Made by a program: the position numbers and the translations under genes
Shown here: piece after piece, positions 51,974-60,823 of the stretch
Numbering within the stretch: the first letter of the stretch is position 1
Layout: each line of letters opens with the position of its first letter
The notes under the pieces: model-generated
Told to the model about the DNA's origin: nothing
What the model saw: only the letters and a program-made list of their open reading frames with translations
Databases searched by the model: none
Assembly: GCF_000455125.1 (NCBI RefSeq)
Contig: NZ_AUWR01000016.1
Coordinates: forward strand, 1 to 64,000
Length of the DNA stretch: 64,000 bases
Source of the DNA: Mycobacterium sp. UM_WGJ
GTDB lineage: Bacteria; Actinomycetota; Actinomycetes; Mycobacteriales; Mycobacteriaceae
Direction of reading: 5' to 3'

Positions 51974-52885
51974 TCACATTCTGCCGTCGGCTGCCGATGG
52001 TGGGAAACCCAGTCCGGGGCTGCGCGCCTTGGTGAGCAGGGCGACGGCGAAGTCGGCGTAGCTGCGGGCGGTCTCCTCGGGACTGGCGGGCCCGTCGGCG
52101 TTGAACCACTGCGGCAGCGAGGTGCACATGGTGGTGATGGCGCGGCCTGCGACGCGACGGTCGAGGATATCGGCGACGTCGACTTCAGACTCGCGTGCGG
52201 CACGGTCGATGGCGGCGTCGAGGCTGTGCTGCAGTTGATTTCGTGAGTCGGCGATACGTTGCCGATTCGCCGCCGTCAGACTGCGCATCTCGCTGGCTCC
52301 GATGAAGGCCAGCTTCTGGCGGTGCGTGTGGAACAGGGCCAGGGCTTCTACGATCAGCCGCACCTCCTGCAGGCCGGTTGCGGCGTCGGCGCGGGCGGCG
52401 CCGACGCGCCAGTGCAGCTCGGTCATGGTCAGATCGAGTAGCGCCACCAGCAGCGCCTGCTTGTCGGGGTAGTGGTGGTAAATCCCCGGCACGCTCATGC
52501 CCGCGCGCGCAGACACGTCCCGCATGGAACTGCCGTGGTAGCCGGTCTCGACGAACGCATCGATAGCAGCGGCCAAGACGCTGTCCAGGGCCAGGGGCGG
52601 AAACCTTCGCCAGTCGTGTTGCCCGGAATCGGCCACCTCGTCGGGTATGTGCGCTGGGCGGGCGGGTCCCGCGGAGACGGTGCCCGCCAGGATCTGGTCC
52701 GGTGTGACGCCCAGTGCTCCCGCGCACTCCTGGAGGCGTGACACCGAGATCCCGGTCTTGCCGTTCTCCATGGCGCTGATCGTGGCGGGGCTGACCCGCA
52801 GGCACTGCGCAAGGTCGCGGACGGTGAGTCCTCTGGCCCGACGGGCAGCGCGGATCGCCGTGCCGCACTCCGGCGATCCCGCCAC
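51974..52885 (-). CDS. Transcriptional regulator with XRE helix-turn-helix fused to a TetR domain
   Basis: A 303-residue protein with two DNA-binding domains. Residues about 5-65 are an XRE/Cro-type helix-turn-helix (AIRAARRARGLTVRDLAQCL, VSPATISAMENGKTGISVSR). Residues about 95-150 are a TetR helix-turn-helix (SVLAAAIDAFVETGYHGSSM, SARAGMSVPGIYHHYPDKQA). The rest is a TetR ligand domain. The GTG at 52885 has GGAGG five bases upstream and is preferred over GTG 52891. It heads the oplA operon and is divergent from an acyl-CoA catabolic operon, with an inverted repeat between. The dual-headed layout is known in some actinobacterial TetR proteins but is uncommon. Confidence 0.88.
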   Translation of the reverse strand: MAGSPECGTAIRAARRARGLTVRDLAQCLRVSPATISAMENGKTGISVSRLQECAGALGVTPDQILAGTVSAGPARPAHIPDEVADSGQHDWRRFPPLALDSVLAAAIDAFVETGYHGSSMRDVSARAGMSVPGIYHHYPDKQALLVALLDLTMTELHWRVGAARADAATGLQEVRLIVEALALFHTHRQKLAFIGASEMRSLTAANRQRIADSRNQLQHSLDAAIDRAARESEVDVADILDRRVAGRAITTMCTSLPQWFNADGPASPEETARSYADFAVALLTKARSPGLGFPPSAADGRM

Positions 52886-52900
52886 GGCCACCTCCGGATT

Positions 52901-52917
52901 GTTCAGGATTTCTGAAC
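52901..52917. promoter_or_regulatory. Inverted repeat, candidate operator of the XRE-TetR regulator
   Basis: GTTCAG and CTGAAC are perfect six-base arms around GATTT. It lies 15 bp upstream of the regulator start (52885) in the 157-bp region shared with the divergent acyl-CoA dehydrogenase operon (start 53043). Its place over the regulator's own promoter suggests autorepression and possibly control of both directions. Confidence 0.6.
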
Positions 52918-53042
52918 TATACCGGAGGGCACGGTAATCGCCTGATAGCCGATTTTTGACGGAAAACAGGCTCCTGTGTCACAGTCCGTAGTGTTCGGGC
53001 CGAGTGATCGGTCGGTCATTGCGAGAGTGGTGATGGGGTGTC

Positions 53043-54254
53043 ATGGCGATCGAGTTGAACTACTCGCCGGAAGTGTCGGCGGTTGTCGAAAAGACGCGGG
53101 CGTTCATCGAGGACGTGGTGTTGCCGGTGGAGGACCGCTTCGGCGGGGACGTCGCCGCCGCAGGCGGGGATGCCGCGGTGAAGGAGCTGCAGGCCGCTGC
53201 TCGCGATGCGGGCGTGTTCGCGCCGCACGCGCCCGTCGAATACGGCGGGATGGGCCTGAACATGTCCGACCGGGCGCCGGTGTTCGAAGCCGCCGGCTAT
53301 TCGCTGTTCGGTCCGGCCGCGGTGAACATCGCCGCCCCCGATGAGGGCAATGTGCATCTGCTGGCGGAGGTGGCCAGTCCTGAGCAGAAGGCGCGTTACC
53401 TCGCACCCCTGGCCGCCGGCGACGTGCGATCTGCGTTCGCGATGACCGAGCCGGGACCGGGTGCGGGCTCGGATCCGTCTGCGCTGACGACCAAGGCCGA
53501 ACGCCGGTCGGGAGATTGGTACATCACCGGCCGCAAGTGGTACATCACCGGCGCCGACGGCGCGGGATTCTTCATCGTCATGGCCCGCACCTCCGGGGAA
53601 CCCGGCCAGCGCGGCGGCGCCACCATGTTCCTGGTCCCCGCCGACACCGCGGGGCTGACCGTCGGCCGACACATCCCGACCCTGGACCGGTCCATGGTGG
53701 GCGGCCACTGTGAAGTGTTCTTCGACGACGTTCGGGTTCCCGAGGAAGCGGTGCTCGGCGAGGTGGACCGCGGCTTCGAGTACGCCCAGGTACGTCTCGG
53801 GCCTGCGCGCATGACGCACGTCATGCGGTGGCTCGGCGCCGCGCGTCGGGGCCACGACACCGCGCTGTCGCATGTCGTGGAGCGCCAGGCATTCGGCTCA
53901 CCGCTCGGCGATCTCGGCATGATCCAGAACATGGTGGCCGACAACGAAATCGACATCGCGGCTACCCGAGCGCTGCTGGTGCGCGCATGCTGGGAACTGG
54001 ACCAGGGCGGCAGCGCCGGCGATGCGACGTCGATCGCCAAGACGTTCGCCGCCGAGGCGATCTTCCGGATCGTCGACCGCAGCGTGCAGATGTGCGGTGC
54101 GCTCGGCGTCACCGAGGACCTACCCCCCGCGCGGCTTTCCCGTGAGGTGCGTCCGTTCCGGGTTTACGACGGTCCTTCCGAGGTGCACCGCTGGGCCATC
54201 GCCAAGCGGCGGGTCGGGGCGGCCCGGCGCGCGCGCAAGGACGCCGGGCAGTGA
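53043..54254 (+). CDS. Acyl-CoA dehydrogenase
   Basis: A 403-residue acyl-CoA dehydrogenase using FAD. Motifs: AMTEPGPGAGSDPSALTTKA (FAD binding), GRKWYITGADGAGFFIVMAR, and the C-terminal VQMCGALGVTEDLPPARLSR and RVYDGPSEVHRWAIAKRRV. The Asp in YDGPSE occupies the position often filled by the catalytic Glu or by its surroundings in the FadE/ACAD10-11 group, so the exact base cannot be fixed by eye. First gene of a four-gene operon (ACAD, phosphotransferase, SDR, acyl-CoA synthetase) divergent from the XRE-TetR gene. The stop overlaps the next start (GTGA). Confidence 0.9.
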   Translation: MAIELNYSPEVSAVVEKTRAFIEDVVLPVEDRFGGDVAAAGGDAAVKELQAAARDAGVFAPHAPVEYGGMGLNMSDRAPVFEAAGYSLFGPAAVNIAAPDEGNVHLLAEVASPEQKARYLAPLAAGDVRSAFAMTEPGPGAGSDPSALTTKAERRSGDWYITGRKWYITGADGAGFFIVMARTSGEPGQRGGATMFLVPADTAGLTVGRHIPTLDRSMVGGHCEVFFDDVRVPEEAVLGEVDRGFEYAQVRLGPARMTHVMRWLGAARRGHDTALSHVVERQAFGSPLGDLGMIQNMVADNEIDIAATRALLVRACWELDQGGSAGDATSIAKTFAAEAIFRIVDRSVQMCGALGVTEDLPPARLSREVRPFRVYDGPSEVHRWAIAKRRVGAARRARKDAGQ

Positions 54255-55276
54255 CGGTCGAAGCCCTGGATCCGGTTGCCTTGCGGCGATACCTCATCGC
54301 CAACGACGTCCCGGTTCAGGGAGAGCTCACCGTAGAGCTGATCGCCGGTGGCCGGTCCAACCTCACGTTCAAGGTCAGCGACGAATCGTCGGCCTGGGTT
54401 GTGCGTCGGCCTCCGCTCGGCGGCCTGACTCCGTCGGCGCACGATGTGGGTCGCGAATTCGCGGTCACCGACCGGCTTTACGGCACCGGTGTTCCGATCG
54501 CGCGGCCCGTGGCGCTCGACGCCGACGGCACGGTGTGCGGTGCTCCGCTGACCGTCACGGAGTTCGTGACCGGCCGGGTCTACCGCCACAAGGATGATCT
54601 GGACACCCTGTCCGATGCGGAACTGGCTGCCAACGCCTCGGCGCTGGTGCGGGTTCTGGCGGATCTGCACGCGGTCGACTACCGCGCCGTTGGGCTCGAA
54701 TCCTTCGGCAGGCCAGACGGTTTCCTGGAACGCCAGGTGCGGCTGTGGGCCCGCCAGTGGGAACTGGTCAAGACGCCCGAGAACGATGAGGCGCTGTCCG
54801 GTGATATCACGAAACTGGCCGCGGCACTGGCCGGCGCCATTCCGCAGACATCGCAACCCTCGGTGGTGCACGGCGACTTCCGTATCGACAACACCATCTG
54901 CGATCCAGAGCAGGCGGACGTCATCCGGGCAGTGGTGGACTGGGAGCTTTCCACCCTCGGCGACCCGCTCACCGATATCGCCCTGATGTGCGTCTACCGG
55001 TCACCGGCATTCGACCTGGTGTTCGGCCACCCCGCGGCGTGGACCAGTGCACGCCTGCCGTCCGCCGACGCCCTCGCCGAGGAATACGCACGGCTGTCCG
55101 GTCGGGACCTGAGCGACTGGCGCTTCTATCTGGCGCTGGCGAACTTCAAAATCGCAGTGATCGCCGAAGGAATCACCCACCGGGCCCAGCATGGTGCGAA
55201 GGACGTGCAGAACGCCGGTGAAGCGGCACACGCTGCGCCGGAGTTCATCGCCGCGGCGCTGAATGCGTTGCAGTAA
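54251..55276 (+). CDS. Phosphotransferase family protein (aminoglycoside-phosphotransferase fold, ACAD10/11-type partner)
   Basis: A 341-residue APH-fold kinase-like protein. Kinase landmarks are present: AGGRSNLTFKVSDES (nucleotide loop), VVHGDFRIDNTICD (catalytic Asp in H-G-D) and VVDWELSTLGDPLTD (metal-binding Asp). In this family the protein is commonly encoded next to an acyl-CoA dehydrogenase, and in animals the two are fused as ACAD10/ACAD11, which process 4-hydroxyacyl-CoAs through phosphorylation. The GTG start overlaps the dehydrogenase stop by four bases, so the two proteins probably act together. Antibiotic phosphorylation is unlikely. Confidence 0.88.
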   Translation: MTVEALDPVALRRYLIANDVPVQGELTVELIAGGRSNLTFKVSDESSAWVVRRPPLGGLTPSAHDVGREFAVTDRLYGTGVPIARPVALDADGTVCGAPLTVTEFVTGRVYRHKDDLDTLSDAELAANASALVRVLADLHAVDYRAVGLESFGRPDGFLERQVRLWARQWELVKTPENDEALSGDITKLAAALAGAIPQTSQPSVVHGDFRIDNTICDPEQADVIRAVVDWELSTLGDPLTDIALMCVYRSPAFDLVFGHPAAWTSARLPSADALAEEYARLSGRDLSDWRFYLALANFKIAVIAEGITHRAQHGAKDVQNAGEAAHAAPEFIAAALNALQ

Positions 55277-55306
55277 CCGCAGAAAAGTCGAGAAAGGTTG
55301 AGTCGG

Positions 55307-56068
55307 GTGAGCGTACTGGACAAGTTCCGTATGGACGGCAAGGTCGCCGTGGTGACCGGGGCGTCCTCGGGCCTCGGCGTGTATTTCGCCCGGGCCTTCG
55401 CCGAGGCCGGCGCGGACGTAGTGCTGGCGGCGCGGCGGGTGGAGAAGCTCGCGGAGGCAGCAGAACTGGTGACCGCTGCCGGACGCGCAGCTCTGCCGGT
55501 GGCGACCGATGTCGCCGACCCGGCGGCGGCGACCAGAATGGTCGAGGCCGCCATCGAGCGGTTCGACCGGGTGGACGTGCTGATCAACAACGCGGGTATC
55601 GGAACGGCGCATCCGGCCACCCGGGAGACCCCCGAGCAGTTCCGTGAGGTCATCGACATCAACCTCAACGGGGCCTACTGGGCGGCGCAGGCCTGCGGGC
55701 GGGTGATGAAACCGGGTTCGTCGATCGTCAACATCTCCAGCATCCTGGGCCTGACCACCGCGGGCCTCCCGCAGGCGGCGTATGCGGCCAGCAAGGCGGG
55801 GCTGATCGGTCTGACTCGGGACCTGGCGCAGCAGTGGGGTAGCCGGAAGGGGATCCGGGTCAATGCGATCGCGCCGGGCTTCTTCGCATCGGAGATGACC
55901 GAGCAGTACCGTCCGGGCTACCTGGACAGCGTCGCTCACCGAATCGTGCTGGGCCGGATGGGCGATCCGGAAGATCTCGCGGCCTCGGTTCTGTGGCTGG
56001 CCTCGGATGCCGGTGGTTACGTCACCGGACAGACCATCGCAGTCGACGGCGGTTTCACGATCAACTGA
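55307..56068 (+). CDS. Short-chain dehydrogenase/reductase
   Basis: A 253-residue SDR. NAD(P) binding: VAVVTGASSGLGVYFARAFA. The catalytic triad: SIVNISSILG (Ser), AYAASKAGLIGL (Tyr-x3-Lys). NNAGIGTAHP and VNAIAPGFFASEMT are further family motifs, with the C-terminal QTIAVDGGFTIN. The start is read as GTG 55307, nine bases after AAAGG; TTG 55298 is an alternative. Third gene of the operon, 30 bp after the phosphotransferase. It probably oxidises a hydroxyacyl-CoA intermediate, which is inferred from context. Confidence 0.88.
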   Translation: MSVLDKFRMDGKVAVVTGASSGLGVYFARAFAEAGADVVLAARRVEKLAEAAELVTAAGRAALPVATDVADPAAATRMVEAAIERFDRVDVLINNAGIGTAHPATRETPEQFREVIDINLNGAYWAAQACGRVMKPGSSIVNISSILGLTTAGLPQAAYAASKAGLIGLTRDLAQQWGSRKGIRVNAIAPGFFASEMTEQYRPGYLDSVAHRIVLGRMGDPEDLAASVLWLASDAGGYVTGQTIAVDGGFTIN

Positions 56069-56141
56069 AGCCGCCTCGCGGATCCGCGATAGCCTTGGCT
56101 GGTGGCTCCCCCGGTCTTGAAACTCCCCGGATCCGGCCTGA

Positions 56142-57803
56142 ATGCCTGACGACATCGCCGGGATGCTGCTCGACCGCCTCGGCGACCGCCATCTGGGGCT
56201 GCGCACCCGGCAACAGGACTGGACGTGGGACGACGTGGTGCGCGAGTCCGCCGCGCGTGCCGCGCTGGCATCGGCGTTGCGCCGGGACGGACCGTTTCAC
56301 ATCGGCATCCTGCTGGACAACGTGCCGGATTTCGTGTTCTGGCTCGGCGCAGGCGCGCTGTCCGGCGGGGTCATCGTCGGAATCAACCCCACCCGCGGGG
56401 ATACCGAGATGGCCGCGGAGATCCGGCACGCGGACTGTCAGCTGATCGTCACCGACACCGCCGGGGTGGGCCGACTGCGCGGCCTGGACCACGGCCTGGA
56501 GCCCGGGCGCTTCTTGGTGATCGACGAGCCCGGCTACGCCGCGCTCATTGCCGAGCACCGGGTGGAGCCGGCCGCCGCCGCGGGCGTGGGGCCGGAGTCG
56601 TTGTTGCTGCTGCTGTTCACCTCGGGCACCACCGGTGCCTCCAAGGCGGTCAAGTGCAGCCAGGGCCGGCTGGTCCGCATCGCCGAGGCGGCCACCGCCA
56701 AATTCGGTCATGTGCGCGCCGACGTCGACTACTGCTGCATGCCGCTGTTTCACGGCAACGCGATCATGGCGCTCTGGGCGCCTGCGCTGGCCAACGGAGC
56801 CACGATCTGTCTGACACCTAAGTTCTCGGCATCGCAGTTCCTGCCCGACGTGCGCTACTTCGACGCGACGTTCTTCACCTATGTGGGCAAGGCGCTGGGC
56901 TACCTGCTGGCCACCACCGAACAGCCCGACGACGCCGATAACTCCCTGATTCGCGGCTTCGGAACCGAGGCCTCGCCGCAGGATCAGGCCCAGTTCCTCC
57001 GCCGGTTCGGCGCCGTCCTGCACGAGGGCTACGGATCCAGTGAGGGCGGCAACGCGGCGATACCCGACCCGGCGGCACCGCCAGGCGCGCTGGGCCGTCC
57101 GGCGCACGCGGGCATCGTCATCGTCGACCCGCAGACCCGCGCCGAATGCGCCACGGCGATCCTCGACGAACACGGCAGGGTGTCCAACGCCGACGATGCG
57201 GTCGGCGAGATCGTCGACAAGACCGGGGCCCGCGACTTCGAGGGTTACTACAAGAACGACGCCGCCGATTCGGAAAAGGTCCGCGACGGCTGGTACTGGA
57301 CCGGCGATCTCGGTTATCGCGACGAGGCCGGCTTTCTGTACTTCGCCGGCCGCCGCGGCGACTGGATCCGGGTCGACGGCGAGAACACCTCCGCGCTGGC
57401 CATCGAACAGGTGCTGCGCCGGCATCCGCTGGTCATCAGTGCCGGCGTCTACGCGGTGCCCGACCCGCGCTCCGGCGACCAGGTGATGGGTGCCATCGAG
57501 GTCGCCGACCCCGACGGCTTCGACGCGGCAGCCTTCGCCGGGTATCTGGCCGCCCAACCCGACTTGGGCCGCAAGGGCTTCCCACGGTTTCTGCGGATCT
57601 CGGCCGGCCTGCCGGTCACCGGCTCGAACAAGGTGCTCAAACGCGAGCTGCAGGCGAAGCGCTGGCACACCGACGAACCGGTATACCGCTGGGCGGGGCG
57701 CGGCGTCCCCGAGTACATCCGCATGACCGACGACGACAAGCGTTCGCTGGACGCCGAATTCATCTCCTACGGCCGGCAAAGCTACCTGCTGGGCGACGGG
57801 TAG
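56142..57803 (+). CDS. Long-chain/fatty-acyl-CoA synthetase (FadD1/FadD17-like)
   Basis: A 553-residue adenylate-forming enzyme that activates a carboxylic acid to its CoA thioester. Motifs: LLFTSGTTGASKAVKCS (AMP-binding P-loop), EGYGSSEGGNAA, GWYWTGDLGYRDEAGFLYFA (adenylate core) and GSNKVLKREL with the catalytic Lys near the C-terminus. The start ATG 56142 is 73 bp after the SDR stop. Last gene of the divergent catabolic operon and convergent with the LigD-type polymerase gene. Substrate chain length cannot be predicted reliably. Confidence 0.9.
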   Translation: MPDDIAGMLLDRLGDRHLGLRTRQQDWTWDDVVRESAARAALASALRRDGPFHIGILLDNVPDFVFWLGAGALSGGVIVGINPTRGDTEMAAEIRHADCQLIVTDTAGVGRLRGLDHGLEPGRFLVIDEPGYAALIAEHRVEPAAAAGVGPESLLLLLFTSGTTGASKAVKCSQGRLVRIAEAATAKFGHVRADVDYCCMPLFHGNAIMALWAPALANGATICLTPKFSASQFLPDVRYFDATFFTYVGKALGYLLATTEQPDDADNSLIRGFGTEASPQDQAQFLRRFGAVLHEGYGSSEGGNAAIPDPAAPPGALGRPAHAGIVIVDPQTRAECATAILDEHGRVSNADDAVGEIVDKTGARDFEGYYKNDAADSEKVRDGWYWTGDLGYRDEAGFLYFAGRRGDWIRVDGENTSALAIEQVLRRHPLVISAGVYAVPDPRSGDQVMGAIEVADPDGFDAAAFAGYLAAQPDLGRKGFPRFLRISAGLPVTGSNKVLKRELQAKRWHTDEPVYRWAGRGVPEYIRMTDDDKRSLDAEFISYGRQSYLLGDG

Positions 57804-57836
57804 CGACCATGAGCGACTGCGCGCGATGATCGCGGA

Positions 57837-59072
57837 TCAGCCTTCGGCTCCCTTACGGTTCCAGGGACTGTAGTCGGCGATCAACTCCTGCTGGGGCGGG
57901 CGCTGCGCCTGCGCGACGTGCTGCAGGTTGATCCGGACCCGGTACCAGATCGAACTCGGGCCGCGCATGCCGTCGAGCAGAACGTCCTCGGGCGCCAACT
58001 GTTTCGCCGCTGCGGCGTGCCGTTCGCGCCAGACGTCCAAGGCTGCCATCGCCTCGTCACGAGTCCTGGTGCGGGCGATCTCGATCAGGGGCAACGGTGA
58101 CGTACGCCGGCCGCCGACATTTCTTCGCGAGCCGCGCGGTGCCTTCTCCGCCGGGCCCTGCTCTGCGGCCAGCTCCAACAGGGACTCCAGCCCACCGACG
58201 GCGTCGTTCATGCCCGCCCAGGGGTCGCCGATCTGCGCTAAGCGGTCCGGCACGGTATCCACGGTGAACGACGCTGGGTCGGCGTCGGCGACCTCGTCCC
58301 AATACAGCGGCGTCGAAACCCGAGCATCAGCCGTGGCCCGCACGGAGTACGCCGAGGCGACCGTGCGGTCCTTGGCATTCTGGTTGAAGTCCACGAAGAC
58401 GCCGTGCCGTTCCTCCTTCCACCACCGGCTGGTGGCCAACTGCGGTGCGCGCCGCTCGATCTCGCGGGCCACCGCCTGTGCCGCCAGCCGGACCTGCGAG
58501 AACTCCCACTGCGGGGCGATCCGCGCGTAGATGTGCATGCCGCGCGAGCCGGACGTCTTCGGCCACGCCGTCAACCCGTGATCGGCCAGTACTTCACGGG
58601 CCAGCAGGGTGACCTCGACGATCTCCGGCCAGCCGACTCCCGGCATCGGATCGAGGTCGACGCGCAGCTCGTCGGGGTGGTCGAGGTCGTCGGCGAGCAC
58701 CGGGTGCGGGTTGAGATCCACACAGCCCAGGTTGATCACCCAAGCCAGCCCCGCCGCATCGTCGACGACGACCTCCTGCGCCGACCGGCCCGACGCATAG
58801 CGCAGCTCTGCGACCGACACCCAGTCCGGGCGGTTGGCGGGTGCCCGCTTCTGGAAGATGGCCTCGGCGTCGATGCCGTCCACGAAACGTTTGAGGATCA
58901 TCGGCCGCCCGGCCACCCCGCGCAGCGCGCCGTCGGACACTGACAGGTAGTAGCGAATCAGATCGATCTTGGTGCGTGCAGCGGCGCAAGGTCCACCGGG
59001 GAACACCACTTTGTCCGGGTGGGTGACCACCACCCGGCGTCCCGCGACCTCCAGCGACATCCCGCCGGCCAT
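57837..59072 (-). CDS. LigD-type polymerase/primase domain protein (Prim-Pol, Rv0269c-like)
   Basis: A 411-residue archaeo-eukaryotic primase-like polymerase related to the POL domain of LigD. Catalytic motif 1 is ELRVDLDPMPG (two metal-binding Asp), motif 2 is KTSGSRGMHIYARI (Ser-Gly-x-x-Gly-x-His), and VFVDFNQNAKDRTVASAYSV holds the third acidic residue. The C-terminal ~120 residues are an extra Arg-rich region. No ligase or nuclease domain is fused, so it is a stand-alone PolD-type repair polymerase. ATG 59072 is used; ATG 59060 is equally possible, as neither has a clear ribosome site. Divergent from fadD2. Confidence 0.9.
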   Translation of the reverse strand: MAGGMSLEVAGRRVVVTHPDKVVFPGGPCAAARTKIDLIRYYLSVSDGALRGVAGRPMILKRFVDGIDAEAIFQKRAPANRPDWVSVAELRYASGRSAQEVVVDDAAGLAWVINLGCVDLNPHPVLADDLDHPDELRVDLDPMPGVGWPEIVEVTLLAREVLADHGLTAWPKTSGSRGMHIYARIAPQWEFSQVRLAAQAVAREIERRAPQLATSRWWKEERHGVFVDFNQNAKDRTVASAYSVRATADARVSTPLYWDEVADADPASFTVDTVPDRLAQIGDPWAGMNDAVGGLESLLELAAEQGPAEKAPRGSRRNVGGRRTSPLPLIEIARTRTRDEAMAALDVWRERHAAAAKQLAPEDVLLDGMRGPSSIWYRVRINLQHVAQAQRPPQQELIADYSPWNRKGAEG

Positions 59073-59139
59073 GACGTCATGTTAATAAGAGGCGACCATC
59101 CGCCGCCCGACGGCGATCTGCGTCACATAAGGTTGTCCC

Positions 59140-60810
59140 ATGGCTAAGCTCACTGACCTGCCCAGTCAGGCTCTAAACAAGCTCGGTCGCTATCTCGAAC
59201 GCGGTGGCGCCGAGTTGCATTACCTGCGCAAGATCCTGCAATCCGGCGCGTTGAAGCTGGAGTCCCCGCGGGTCATCGCCAGTGCACTCGCTGATGGAGC
59301 GCGCTGGGGCGAGCTGGGAATGATTCCCGCGCTCAATGCCCGTCGTAGCCCGAACGGCGTCGCCGTGATCGATGACGACGGCAGCATCACGTTCAAAGAG
59401 CTGGATGACGCCGTCAACGCGGTGGCCAACGGCCTGCTCGCGATGGGGGTGCGTGGCGGTGACGGGGTGGCGATCCTGGCACGCAACCATCGCTGGTTCC
59501 TGATCGCCAACTACGGCGCTGCCCGGGTCGGCGCCCGGCTGATCCTGTTGAACAGTGAATTCTCCGGCCCGCAGATCAAGGACGTCTCCGAACGCGAAGG
59601 CGCCAAACTGATCATTTACGACGACGAGTACACCGCCGCCGTGGCGCAGGCCGAGCCGCCGCTGGGCAAGCTGCGGGCGCTGGGCGTCAACCCGGACACC
59701 GACGAACCGTCCGGCAGTACCGACGAGACGCTGGCCCAGCTGATCGCGCGGAGCAGCAAGGCGCGGGCGCCCAAGATAACCAAGCACGCCTCGATCATCA
59801 TCCTGACGTCCGGTACCACCGGTACCCCCAAGGGTGCCAACCGCAGCACCCCGCCCACCATGGCGCCGATCGGCGGCATCCTGTCGCACGTGCCGTTCCG
59901 TGCCGGTGAGGTGACGTCATTGCCGTCACCGATGTTCCACGCGCTGGGCTATCTGCACGGCACGCTGGCGATGTTCTTCGGCTCGACGCTGGTGCTGCGG
60001 CGCCGCTTCAAGCCGGCCACCGTGCTGGAAGACCTGGAGAAGCACAAGGTGACCGGCATGGTCGTCGTGCCGGTCATGTTGTCCCGGATCCTCGACCAGC
60101 TGGAGAAGACCAGTCCCAAGCCGGACCTGTCGAACCTGCGGATCGTGTTCGTCTCCGGGTCGCAGCTCGGCGCCGAATTGGCGACCCGGGCGATGAAGGA
60201 CCTGGGCCCGGTCATCTACAACATGTACGGCTCCACCGAGGTCGCGTTTGCCACCATCGCCGGCCCCGCCGACCTGCAGTACAACGCCGCGACGGTGGGC
60301 CCGGTGGTCAAGGGTGTCAAGGTCAAGATCCTCGACGACAACGGCAATGAACTACCGCGGGGCGAGGTCGGCCGGATCTTCGTCGGCAACTTCTTCCCTT
60401 TCGAGGGCTACACCGGTGGCGGTGGCAAGCAGATCATCGATGGCCTGCTGTCCTCCGGCGACGTCGGCTACTTCGACGAGCGCGGGTTGCTCTACGTCAG
60501 TGGCCGCGACGACGAGATGATCGTCTCCGGCGGCGAGAACGTCTTTCCTGCCGAAGTCGAGGACCTGATCAGCGGACATCCCGACGTGATCGAGGCGACC
60601 GCATTGGGTGTCGAGGACAAGGAGTGGGGCGCACGGCTGCGGGCTTTCGTGGTCAAGAAGGAAGGCTCCAGCGTCGACGAGGACACCATCAAGGTTTACG
60701 TCAAGGAGCACTTGGCTCGTTACAAGGTGCCCCGCGAGGTGGTCTTCCTCGAGGAGTTGCCGCGTAATCCCACCGGCAAGATCCTCAAGCGCGAACTGCG
60801 CGACCTGTAG
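59140..60810 (+). CDS. fadD2: Fatty-acyl-CoA synthetase FadD2
   Basis: A 556-residue adenylate-forming enzyme matching Rv0270. Motifs: IIILTSGTTGTPKGANRS (P-loop), YNMYGSTEVAFATIAGP, SSGDVGYFDERGLLYVSGRD and NPTGKILKRELRDL with the catalytic Lys seven residues from the end. The long N-terminal extension before the AMP-binding core (residues 1-75) is typical of the FadD2/FadD12 group. The ATG at 59140 lies 67 bp from the divergent polymerase gene. Stop 13 bp from the convergent DoxD-DoxA gene. Confidence 0.93.
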   Translation: MAKLTDLPSQALNKLGRYLERGGAELHYLRKILQSGALKLESPRVIASALADGARWGELGMIPALNARRSPNGVAVIDDDGSITFKELDDAVNAVANGLLAMGVRGGDGVAILARNHRWFLIANYGAARVGARLILLNSEFSGPQIKDVSEREGAKLIIYDDEYTAAVAQAEPPLGKLRALGVNPDTDEPSGSTDETLAQLIARSSKARAPKITKHASIIILTSGTTGTPKGANRSTPPTMAPIGGILSHVPFRAGEVTSLPSPMFHALGYLHGTLAMFFGSTLVLRRRFKPATVLEDLEKHKVTGMVVVPVMLSRILDQLEKTSPKPDLSNLRIVFVSGSQLGAELATRAMKDLGPVIYNMYGSTEVAFATIAGPADLQYNAATVGPVVKGVKVKILDDNGNELPRGEVGRIFVGNFFPFEGYTGGGGKQIIDGLLSSGDVGYFDERGLLYVSGRDDEMIVSGGENVFPAEVEDLISGHPDVIEATALGVEDKEWGARLRAFVVKKEGSSVDEDTIKVYVKEHLARYKVPREVVFLEELPRNPTGKILKRELRDL

Positions 60811-60823
60811 GCGCGGTTCCAGC

